Positions 4,967 to 11,487 are shown, numbered from the stretch's first letter. The stretch is DNA of 13,777 nt from an uncultured Oscillospiraceae bacterium (GCA_904398675.1 CAJFPI010000230.1:1-13777); one strand, 5' to 3'. Translations and numbers: made by a program. Notes: generated by a model not told the origin, from the letters alone.

Positions 4967-6358
4967 TTAGCAGAGAATGCCGTCGCCGGGCATATTGATA
5001 CCCAGATCCTCGGCGTATTTCCGCATCTTCAGGTACATGTCCACATACTCCTTGCAGGGAGTCAGAGTGGGGATGTCGTACAGATCGCGGAAGGTCAGGC
5101 CCTTGGGAGGATCGTACAGATCGTTCTCGAACTTGGGAATGACTTCCTTGACGATGCGGTTGGCATCGGCGCGGCTCAGGCCGGCAGCGCCCTTGAAGAC
5201 GGCGGCGTTGTACCAGCACTCGATGGGAGTCAGGCCGTTCTTCTTGGAACCGCCGGCGCTCCGCGGGCTGATGGTGAAGGTCTGGCCGGAGCAGGAGGCT
5301 GCGGTCATACCAACGATGGACTCCAGGAAGAACATCTCGGTCATGGGGCCGGACACCTGGTTGATGGTCTTCATCTGCAGGATGTTGCTGTTGCGGGTGA
5401 TGGCCTGGGTGGCAATGGACTGGGCCCATACGCCGTGACGGCCGCAGTTACCAGCATAACGGATATCATAGCTGGGGGAGCCGGGCAGGGCGGCGCCGCA
5501 CATCGGGTACTGCAGAAGGTCGGTGGCGATGGAGGCGATGGCGGTGGTCTCGGGGCCGCCGGTGTAGCCGCCGATCATGGTCGGGGACTCACTGCGGACC
5601 ACGCCGCCCAGCTCATAGGCCACGATGCACTTATGCAGGGTGGTGTAGTTGATCTTCAGGGACGCGGGGTTCAGGCACAGGCACAGCTGGGGCTGCTCAT
5701 AGAGGTTGAAGGCAGCCAGGAAACCGAAGTGGGTGCTGGCGCTGGACACCAGGGAGTTGCCCATGCCCACACGGCCGGCGCGCCACTGGGCCTCTTTCCG
5801 CATGTGGTACTCATAGATACCGGCGAAGGTCTCATAGGGGGAATCGGCCAGCAGGGGGCTGCCGAAAACGGTGTCCAGAGAGGGGCCTTCCTGCATGTCC
5901 ACCAGGCGGCTGCTCACGATACCCTCAACCAGGGGGATGTACAGCTCCTCGTCCATCTGGATGGACAGGGGGGCGCAGAAGATCGGGGGATTGGGATCCT
6001 CGGGGCGGCGGGCCACAACGTGGGACTGCTCAGCACCCTGGCCAACCACGAACTCACCGGGAACCTTCTTGAACTCCCGCTCCAGCTCGTCAGCGTCAAT
6101 CTTGATGACGGACTCGGTGTCGGGGCAGAAGAAACCGAGGCGCAGAGCGGCCTCCCAGCCGGCCTTGAAGAAACGATCAGCCAGCTCGTCGTCGCAGTTG
6201 ATGGGGTTGTCAGGATCGCAGGTACCCAGCAGGCCGAACTCCTTGGCAACTTCCTTCAGGGTCTTGGGAACGATCTTCTGATCCCACTCTTTTTCGGTGA
6301 CGCGCTCACCCAGGCGGGCGCGATCCAGAGTTCTCAGGATTTTTTTCTGCTTTTCCAT
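4967..6358 (-). CDS. mtmB: MtmB-family corrinoid methyltransferase lacking pyrrolysine (Ser at the Pyl202 position)
   Basis: A 463-residue protein, close to the 458 of methanogen monomethylamine methyltransferase MtmB. Family motifs occur in order: DRARLGERVTEKEWD (12-26), FFKAGWEAALRLGFFCPDT (63-81), AGRVGMG (194-200), GGYTGGPETT (263-272), MTEMFFLESIVG (339-350) and the C-terminal TFRDLYDIPTLTPCKEYVD (422-440). MtmB moves a methyl group from monomethylamine to Co(I) of a corrinoid protein, using pyrrolysine read from an in-frame amber codon just after GMG. Here that site is Ser202 (codon TCC), and no stop interrupts the frame. The enzyme is therefore unlikely to use the pyrrolysine-amine adduct chemistry and probably has another methyl donor. 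GGGAGG lies at 6370-6375. It is the last gene of an operon with a corrinoid protein, DUF1638 and a nucleobase-type permease. Family membership is firm; the substrate is unknown. Confidence 0.9.
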   Translation of the reverse strand: MEKQKKILRTLDRARLGERVTEKEWDQKIVPKTLKEVAKEFGLLGTCDPDNPINCDDELADRFFKAGWEAALRLGFFCPDTESVIKIDADELEREFKKVPGEFVVGQGAEQSHVVARRPEDPNPPIFCAPLSIQMDEELYIPLVEGIVSSRLVDMQEGPSLDTVFGSPLLADSPYETFAGIYEYHMRKEAQWRAGRVGMGNSLVSSASTHFGFLAAFNLYEQPQLCLCLNPASLKINYTTLHKCIVAYELGGVVRSESPTMIGGYTGGPETTAIASIATDLLQYPMCGAALPGSPSYDIRYAGNCGRHGVWAQSIATQAITRNSNILQMKTINQVSGPMTEMFFLESIVGMTAASCSGQTFTISPRSAGGSKKNGLTPIECWYNAAVFKGAAGLSRADANRIVKEVIPKFENDLYDPPKGLTFRDLYDIPTLTPCKEYVDMYLKMRKYAEDLGINMPGDGILC

Positions 6359-6432
6359 GAAATGATAGCCTCCCTTTTCGTCGTTACTTTAAAAACTCAA
6401 TCGTGAAAATCCGTGCTTAGGGGTGCTGACAA

Positions 6433-7101
6433 TCAAACCTCGCTGACCAGGGGATCGCCGGGCTTCTTGTCCAGCAGGCGGTCAGCCATCTTGACGGCCA
6501 GAGCGGCGGTACGGGAATACCCGTCGGCGCCGATCTTCTCAGCGTACTCCGGGCCGATGGGGCCGCCGCCCACGGCAACCTTGAACAGGTCGCGCTTGCC
6601 CTCGTGGCTCAGGCGGTTGATCAGCTCCTCCATGTAGTACTGAGATGTGGTCAGCAGGGAGGAGACAGCGATGATGTCAGCCTTCTCGGCCATAGCGGTG
6701 TCGATGAACTTGTTGGTGGGAACGTCGGTGCCCAGATCAACAACCTCATAGCCGTTGATGGACAGCTGGGTGGCCACCAGGCTCTTGCCGATGTCGTGCA
6801 GGTCGCCCTTGGCGCAGCCGATGACGATCTTGCCCTTGAAGGCGCTCTTGCCGCCCTTCAGGTGGGGGCTGCACATCTCGATGAGCTTCTTCATGCACTC
6901 GCCGCCGATCATCAGCTCGGGCAGGAAGGCCATCATGTTGTTGAAGTCGTCACCCAGGCGGTTCAGCGCCGCAACGCCGCCGTCCTGAATGATGGCCTCG
7001 GGATCCACGCCCTCATCCAGGGCCTTCTGAACCAATTCTACTACCAGGTCTTCGTCGCCGTCATAGACTGCCGCTTCGATCTGAGTCAAATAATCTGCCA
7101 T
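6433..7101 (-). CDS. Corrinoid protein, MtmC/MtbC/MttC-like (B12-binding methyl carrier)
   Basis: A 222-residue protein with the two-domain fold of methyltransferase corrinoid proteins. The N-terminal helical cap (about 1-88) contains the PELMIGGECMKK segment. The C-terminal Rossmann-like B12 domain (about 90-215) has the cobalt-ligand motif DLHDIG (D100, H102, G105), then VSSLLTTS (146-153) and GGGPIGPEYAEKIGADGYSR (178-197). It carries the methyl group on cobalt between the substrate methyltransferase and an acceptor methyltransferase. The start is fixed by AAGGAGG at 7111-7117. It precedes the MtmB-like gene by 74 nt, so it is its likely dedicated partner. The 106-nt gap upstream holds an imperfect direct repeat. 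No reactivase (RamA-type) gene is in the window. Confidence 0.95.
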   Translation of the reverse strand: MADYLTQIEAAVYDGDEDLVVELVQKALDEGVDPEAIIQDGGVAALNRLGDDFNNMMAFLPELMIGGECMKKLIEMCSPHLKGGKSAFKGKIVIGCAKGDLHDIGKSLVATQLSINGYEVVDLGTDVPTNKFIDTAMAEKADIIAVSSLLTTSQYYMEELINRLSHEGKRDLFKVAVGGGPIGPEYAEKIGADGYSRTAALAVKMADRLLDKKPGDPLVSEV

Positions 7102-7158
7102 GTGTTGAATCCTCCTTAAGTAGTTCTTTCCTCATTTCAGTCGTTTGCTCACATGTAT

Positions 7159-7185
7159 GATGTAATATCGCACAGATGCAATATC
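7159..7185 (-). repeat. Imperfect 11-nt direct repeats upstream of the corrinoid protein gene
   Basis: GATGTAATATC (7159-7169) and GATGCAATATC (7175-7185) differ at one base and are spaced 16 nt apart, in the 106-nt gap between the DUF1638 and corrinoid protein genes. They could be a regulatory site for separate expression of the two downstream genes. I do not see a convincing promoter next to them. Confidence 0.4.
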
Positions 7186-7207
7186 ACGCCCAGTTTTCAA
7201 CGCCGGA

Positions 7208-7888
7208 CTACAGCATGCCGGCTGCGTCAGGCATCCCCAGAAATTCCTCCTGGTCGATGCAGCCTCCCGGCGGGACGATGACGAACTCCTCGTCCCACTG
7301 GCCGCTGAACAGCTTGCGGAGCACCCGGTAGCTGCCCTCACAGTACTCCATCTCCAGCCCCAGCAGATCTGCATAATCCCTGCAGCGCGGCTCGTATTTG
7401 TCCAGGCCCACCGCATGGGTGTCCATCAGGCTCACCGCCCGGTAGTTTTTCACCATCAGGCGGCAGGCACGGCGCGCTTTCTCCGGCCCTCTCTTGGCGC
7501 AGTAGCGGTCGTAATCCTTCAGGATGCCGCTGCGCTCCTCCAAAAAGCCGGGGGACAGGTACAGCGTCCGGTTGTCCACCGCGCCGGGGTCGCCCACCCG
7601 CTCACTGCGGAAGAGGTGGACGCAGTCGGCAAAGCGGGGGAGCACCAGCTTGGCATCGCCGGACCGGAGGCCCACAGCGGCATTGCCGCACTGGGCAAAG
7701 GCCAAAAGCACCGTTGTTCCCGGCTCGGCTTTATCAATCTCCTCCTGCAGGACCTCCCGCAGATGGTCGGGGCGGTTATGCAACTCCCGCTCCAGCCAGA
7801 CCACAGGACAATCCAGCGCCGTTTCCTTAAGCGCCGCCCGGATCTCGTGCTCCAGCATTTCGCAGGCGATGACAATGGTGTGCTCCAT
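7208..7888 (-). CDS. DUF1638 domain-containing protein
   Basis: A 226-residue soluble protein matching the DUF1638 pattern: VIACEMLEHEI near the N-terminus (C9), WLERELHNRP (31-40), the LLAFAQCGNA segment (C67) and LVLPRFADCVHLF (81-93, with R85, D88 and C89). These conserved Cys and charged residues suggest a metal or thiol site, but no activity is established. From memory, DUF1638 proteins are common in methanogens and methylotrophic anaerobes and often neighbour corrinoid methyltransferases, which fits this context. The start is 2 nt after the permease stop (7891), so it is probably translationally coupled; the only Shine-Dalgarno-like sequence lies rather far upstream. It ends in TAG, which must be a true stop because read-through would give only seven more codons before TGA. 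Confidence 0.88.
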   Translation of the reverse strand: MEHTIVIACEMLEHEIRAALKETALDCPVVWLERELHNRPDHLREVLQEEIDKAEPGTTVLLAFAQCGNAAVGLRSGDAKLVLPRFADCVHLFRSERVGDPGAVDNRTLYLSPGFLEERSGILKDYDRYCAKRGPEKARRACRLMVKNYRAVSLMDTHAVGLDKYEPRCRDYADLLGLEMEYCEGSYRVLRKLFSGQWDEEFVIVPPGGCIDQEEFLGMPDAAGML

Positions 7889-7890
7889 GG

Positions 7891-9363
7891 TTACTTATCT
7901 TCAGACTCCTTTGCCTGGATCGCCGCCACTTCGGCGGCCGCAGCCTTCAGCTCGGCCTCCTCTTCAGCAGCGTTGGCAGCCTCAATCTTCTTGTCCTCCT
8001 CGCCCTTGGGGATAATCAGGTTCAGGACGATGGCCAGGAAGGCGCAGGGGATGATGCCGCTGCCGCCGATCACCAGCTCCAGCACGTCGGGGAAACCTGC
8101 CACGGCGGCTGCATCGGCGCCAAGGCCGTAGCCCAGGCCGATGGAGGCGGCAATAATCGTATTGGCGCGGCCGGTAAAGCCGGTCTTCTTCAGGGCAGCC
8201 AGGCCGCCGCAGAGAATCTGGCCGAACATCATAACAGTGGCGCCGCCCAGCACTGCATCAGGCATGATGGAGACAACAGCCACCAGCTTGGGGAAGAACC
8301 CGCACAGGCACAGGAAGATGCCGCCCATGGCCACGGACCAGAGGTTGACGATCTTGGTCATGTTGACAAGGCCCACGTTCTGGCTGAAGGTGGTGTTGGG
8401 CAGCACGCCCAGAACAGCAGCGCCGCTGGAGCCGATGGCGTCAGCAATCATGCCGCCCTTCATTTCCTTGTCGGTCACATGGCGGCCCAGGCCCACCTCG
8501 GTGATGGTGCTGATGCTGGCCATGGTCTCAATGGTCATGGACACATAGATCAGGCAGATGGGGACGATGGCCCGCAGATCAAACTTCAGCTCCACCGGCA
8601 GCAGCTGGGGCAGGGCGAACCAGTCGGCCGCAGCCACAGAGCCCCAGTCCATGTACCAGGAGGCGGAGGTGTCCCCGATGGTGGCGGTCATGATGGCGGC
8701 CACCACATAGCCCACCACAATGCCGATGAGCATACCGCAGTTTTTGATCATGCCCTTGGCAAAGGTGCTGAGGATCAGGCCCACAATGAACACTGAGAAG
8801 GCAATGATCAGATTTTCGGCAGAGCCGTAGTCCGCCGCGCCGCTGCCGCCGGCAAAGCTGTTGATGCCGATGGGGATCAGGGAGATGCCCACCGCCGTCA
8901 GCACGGTGCCGATGACCACGGGGGGGAACAGCTTTTTCACCTTTTCATAGAAACAGGCGATAATAATTTCCACCAGGCCGCCGATAAACGTGGCGCCCAG
9001 GATAATGCTGTAGGAATTGAGACCTCCGCCCACAAGGCCGGAGATGCTGAGGTAAACGCCGATGTATCCGGCGGAGCAGCCCATGACGATGGGCAGCCGG
9101 GCGCCGGCCTTCCAGATGGGGAACTGCTGGAGCAGGGTGGTAAGGCCCGCGATCAGCATGGCGTTCTGCAGAATAATGACCATCAGGTCGCTGCCCGCCT
9201 CGATGCCGCAGGCGGCACACACGATCAGCGGCGCGGTGATGTTGCCAAGGAACATGGCCAGGACATGCTGCAGTCCCAGGGGAATGGACTGCCGCAGCGG
9301 CAGACGGCCTTCCAGGGTATACGGTGAGCCCGCCACACTTTTCTTCGCTTGCTTGTTTTCCAT
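7891..9363 (-). CDS. NCS2 (nucleobase:cation symporter-2 / xanthine-uracil type) permease
   Basis: A 490-residue membrane protein with about 14 hydrophobic segments. NCS2 features are the TM1 motif LQHVLAMFLGNITAPLI (31-47), a TM8 glutamate (E279) in IETMASISTITE, and the signature SQNVGLVNMTK (327-337) in the TM10 region. Family members import purines, pyrimidines, urate or ascorbate with H+ or Na+. The residues after E279 (TMAS) differ from the Gly-Asp of well-studied xanthine permeases, so the substrate may differ too. The tail (453-490) is an unusual Glu/Ala/Lys-rich hydrophilic extension. The start at 9363 is chosen over the ATG at 9453 because GGAGGA lies at about 9371-9376 and the protein begins like the family. 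It is the first gene of the four-gene operon and probably imports the methylated substrate. Confidence 0.92.
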   Translation of the reverse strand: MENKQAKKSVAGSPYTLEGRLPLRQSIPLGLQHVLAMFLGNITAPLIVCAACGIEAGSDLMVIILQNAMLIAGLTTLLQQFPIWKAGARLPIVMGCSAGYIGVYLSISGLVGGGLNSYSIILGATFIGGLVEIIIACFYEKVKKLFPPVVIGTVLTAVGISLIPIGINSFAGGSGAADYGSAENLIIAFSVFIVGLILSTFAKGMIKNCGMLIGIVVGYVVAAIMTATIGDTSASWYMDWGSVAAADWFALPQLLPVELKFDLRAIVPICLIYVSMTIETMASISTITEVGLGRHVTDKEMKGGMIADAIGSSGAAVLGVLPNTTFSQNVGLVNMTKIVNLWSVAMGGIFLCLCGFFPKLVAVVSIMPDAVLGGATVMMFGQILCGGLAALKKTGFTGRANTIIAASIGLGYGLGADAAAVAGFPDVLELVIGGSGIIPCAFLAIVLNLIIPKGEEDKKIEAANAAEEEAELKAAAAEVAAIQAKESEDK

Positions 9364-9691
9364 ACGACTTTCCTCCAAATCGATTCTCACGCTCACACGC
9401 ACGAAGTTCCACTCCCTCCGTGCGGCCGTCACTGCCCCGGTTGCCCGGGGCACACCGCAGCGATTTCTCTCTCGATCGATGCACCTCCCCGTCTCTTCTC
9501 AGCATCCAATCCCGAGGCCGCCAGCCCCGCCCGCATCCTCCTCAGAAAGAGCTGCGGAGCGAAACTGAACACGTGGCATTAGTCGTATAATCGTAATACG
9601 TTTGGTTTTATCTTACCACGGCGGTAGGTTTTCGGCAATAGCAAGATGGGCTTAGTCGTCAATTTTGTGACTTCTCACGAAATTAGCCGGC
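9364..9691 (-). other. Long leader of the permease-methyltransferase operon, no gene recognised
   Basis: About 330 nt lie between the likely minus-strand promoter and the permease start. I see no real coding gene. The leader contains a perfect 8-bp hairpin, TGCCCCGG (9433-9440) and CCGGGGCA (9445-9452), whose loop reads GCAA (a GNRA tetraloop) on the transcript. It also has an inverted repeat CGTAT (9584-9588), seven bases, ATACG (9596-9600). I looked for purine-riboswitch core sequences and did not find them. A new RNA element or repressor site is possible. Confidence 0.45.
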
Positions 9692-9720
9692 ATTTTCTTG
9701 GAAATAATAACCAAAGTCAA
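9692..9720 (-). promoter_or_regulatory. Possible promoter of the permease-methyltransferase operon
   Basis: On the minus strand TTGACT (9720-9715) is followed after 17 nt by GAAAAT (9697-9692), a good -35 and a fair -10. A second -35-like TTGACG (9662-9657) lies nearer the genes with a weaker -10. The region is AT-rich and divergent from the gntR promoter. Confidence 0.4.
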
Positions 9721-9762
9721 TTTTTCCGTTTTTGAGGCTCTCCGTTTTTCTGCTTTTCCTTG

Positions 9763-9791
9763 TTGACTTTTCAGTTGTCAGCGTATATGAT
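9763..9791 (+). promoter_or_regulatory. Probable sigma-A promoter of the GntR regulator gene
   Basis: TTGACT (9763-9768), 17 nt, TATGAT (9786-9791) is close to consensus. A flanking inverted repeat AGTTGT (9773-9778) and ACAACT (9798-9803) is centred on the -10, a typical place for an autorepressor site. The predicted transcript has a leader of nearly 290 nt. Confidence 0.6.
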
Positions 9792-9803
9792 GATATTACA
9801 ACT

Positions 9804-10070
9804 TAAATCCCGCTTTGGCTGTACTTTTGTACACAAAAAAGACATACAATGTGTTTCCGCAGCAGCAGGGCTGCCGCAATTGGCGGGGAACGCTGCGGCA
9901 TGCTGCGGGGCGCCCATGCGGAGGGCCGCAGTCCGCCTCCGGAGGAGCGGCGCCTGCAAGGAGCGGCACGTCCCGCTCCTGATCTCCCTTCCGTGCAGCC
10001 CCCGCGTACCGTTTTCCGCCGCGCAGCAGATGGGGCGCGGCGCATTTCACCCCCCAGGAACTCTTTAATA
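9804..10070 (+). other. GC-rich structured leader of gntR, no gene recognised
   Basis: The stretch between the gntR promoter and its Shine-Dalgarno contains several inverted repeats: TGTAC (9820-9824), TTTT, GTACA (9829-9833); CCGCAGC (9857-9863) with GCTGCGG (9892-9898); and AGGAGCGG (9959-9966) with CCGCTCCT (9973-9980). Short open frames here have no recognisable product. Function unknown. Confidence 0.4.
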
Positions 10071-10084
10071 AAAGGAGGGACGCA

Positions 10085-10837
10085 ATGGACCGCATTCGAC
10101 GTGTCAACCGCTATTCTGCCGCCAAGCTGGTCCGCAGAGATCTGGTGCGCTACATAAAACAAGGGTATTTCAGCGACGGCATGCTCCCCTCCGAGGACGG
10201 CATTGCCAGCATGTTCGGCGTCAGCCGCATCACTGTGCGGGACGCCCTGGCCAATTTGGAAAATCTGGGCTATATTTCCCGCATCCAGGGGCGGGGGACT
10301 ATCATCAACCGCACTGTCAGCTCCATGACAGCCCGCCTGTCGGAGGGGCAGCCCTTCACCGAGCTGATCCGCTCTCTGGGCTACACCCCCTCTGTGTCCG
10401 GCGGCAGGGCGGAAAAGCTGCCCATGACAGAGGAGATCCGCGCCGCGCTGCAGAGCGACGCCAAGGAGATGTACCGGGTGGAAAAGCTCTTCCTGGGCGA
10501 CGGTGCGCCTGTGGTCTTTGGCGTCAACTATTTCTCCACGGAATACATCACGGATGATATTTTAGACTGCCCCATGGACGAAACCCTGATTTTCACGCTG
10601 ATCCAGGAGCACTTCAACTTCCCTGACATCGCCTATGATCTGCTCAAGATCTACCCCCGGCAGGCGGACGCCTATTTGGCCGACCGGCTGCAGATTCCGG
10701 AAAAGACGGCGATGCTGATGTTTGAATCCATCTCCATGGGGCGGGATGAGCGGCCCCTGATGGTCAATCACGAATACTATCACCCGGACAAGGTCCCCTT
10801 CCGGGAGGTCCGCACGGTGGACTATCACATGAAATAG
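10085..10837 (+). CDS. GntR family transcriptional regulator, HutC subfamily (UTRA ligand-binding domain)
   Basis: A 250-residue regulator. The N-terminal winged helix-turn-helix (about 12-75) has the hallmark LPSEDGIASMFGVSRITVRD (34-53) and ends with RIQGRGTIIN. The C-terminal UTRA domain (about 95-245) includes YRVEKLFLGDGAPVVFGVNY (158-165 region onward) and the closing NHEYYHPDKVPFREVRT segment. HutC-type proteins are usually repressors released by a small substrate or intermediate of the pathway they control. AAAGGAGGG just upstream (about 10071-10079) fixes the start. It is divergent from the permease-methyltransferase operon and is its most likely regulator. It ends in TAG. What ligand it senses is unknown; a compound taken up by the permease is the natural guess. 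Confidence 0.93.
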   Translation: MDRIRRVNRYSAAKLVRRDLVRYIKQGYFSDGMLPSEDGIASMFGVSRITVRDALANLENLGYISRIQGRGTIINRTVSSMTARLSEGQPFTELIRSLGYTPSVSGGRAEKLPMTEEIRAALQSDAKEMYRVEKLFLGDGAPVVFGVNYFSTEYITDDILDCPMDETLIFTLIQEHFNFPDIAYDLLKIYPRQADAYLADRLQIPEKTAMLMFESISMGRDERPLMVNHEYYHPDKVPFREVRTVDYHMK

Positions 10838-10843
10838 GGCGGA

Positions 10844-10908
10844 ATCCGGCCATGCGCCGGATGACAGGAAACGGGTGCGGCGCCATATGGCGCCGCACCC
10901 GTTTCCTG
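10844..10908. terminator. Bidirectional hairpins between convergent genes, including a 44-bp perfect palindrome
   Basis: A 7-bp hairpin, ATCCGGC (10844-10850) with GCCGGAT (10856-10862), is followed by a perfect 44-bp palindrome (10865-10908), left arm beginning CAGGAAACGGG and centred on CATATG. It fills the gap between the ends of gntR and the flavin reductase gene, one base from the latter's stop. Neither side has a good T-run, so termination by this element is inferred from its position and strength. Confidence 0.7.
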
Positions 10909-10909
10909 C

Positions 10910-11416
10910 TTATTTCTTCGGCACAGGTCCCAGCTTGGAGTAGCCGTTCCAGGCGAACAGGGCCTCCTTCTCCTCGTCGCCGTAGGCCTTTTCCACATTG
11001 CAGATATAGAGGTTGTGGTCCCCGGTCTCCACCACCTGCTGCAGCGTGGCCACAAAGGCCGCCTTGGTATCCTCGGGGATCTGGATGCTGCTGTCCGGCA
11101 CGGCCTGCATCTTCACCCGGAAGGAGCACACCTTGTCCATATCCCGCCCGCTGACGGTGCCGCAGCCCATGGCGATGCCCTTGAGGCTCTGCCCCGGCAC
11201 GGTCACGATCACCCTGCCGGTCTCCCGGACCCGCTGGCCGGAGAAGGACCGCTTGCCCATGGCAAAGCCCAGCATGGGCGGATTATAGGAGAGATAATTG
11301 AAAAAGGAAACCGTGGCCAAGTTGGTGGAGCCGTCCGGTTTCTCCGTGCAGATCAGCACCAGGTTGTTGGGGGATGTCATGACGGGCGCTTTCACAAAAT
11401 CTATTTCCTGCAGCAT
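10910..11416 (-). CDS. Flavin reductase-like / flavoredoxin family protein (FMN-binding split barrel)
   Basis: A 168-residue soluble protein. The core NLATVSFFNYLSYNPPMLGF (residues 32-51), followed by RETGRVIVTVPG and the later VVETGDHNLYICNVEKA, is the pattern of the flavin-reductase-like domain, where FMN binds in a split beta barrel. Clostridial members are usually called flavoredoxins and carry out electron transfer or flavin reduction; the partner is unknown. GGAAAGGA about 8 nt upstream supports the start, and a near-consensus promoter lies at 11488-11516. It is a separate transcription unit convergent with gntR. A link to corrinoid reactivation in the neighbouring cluster is conceivable but not shown. 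Confidence 0.88.
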   Translation of the reverse strand: MLQEIDFVKAPVMTSPNNLVLICTEKPDGSTNLATVSFFNYLSYNPPMLGFAMGKRSFSGQRVRETGRVIVTVPGQSLKGIAMGCGTVSGRDMDKVCSFRVKMQAVPDSSIQIPEDTKAAFVATLQQVVETGDHNLYICNVEKAYGDEEKEALFAWNGYSKLGPVPKK

Positions 11417-11487
11417 CTGTTTATCCTTTCCGGAGCAATCCTTTTTATTTCTATATGGGCCGCGGGGCCCCTCTGCTTTGTACGCCC

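Noticed and set aside
4958..6406. A 482-codon open frame on the plus strand opposite the mtmB-like gene.
   Set aside because: Low-complexity Gly/Ala/His/Val composition and complete overlap with a well-matched MtmB homologue.
7207..7210. Possible pyrrolysine read-through of the amber stop of the DUF1638 gene.
   Set aside because: Only seven sense codons follow before TGA and the protein already has full family length.
9364..9453. Longer start for the permease at 9453.
   Set aside because: The extra 30 residues are unlike the family and the start at 9363 has the stronger ribosome binding site.
9364..9700. Purine riboswitch before the permease.
   Set aside because: I searched by eye for the conserved purine aptamer core and its P1 closing stem and did not find them.
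9760..10068. Short open frames on both strands in the gntR leader.
   Set aside because: Cys/Ala/Arg-rich translations without ribosome binding sites or motifs; the plus one begins inside the promoter.
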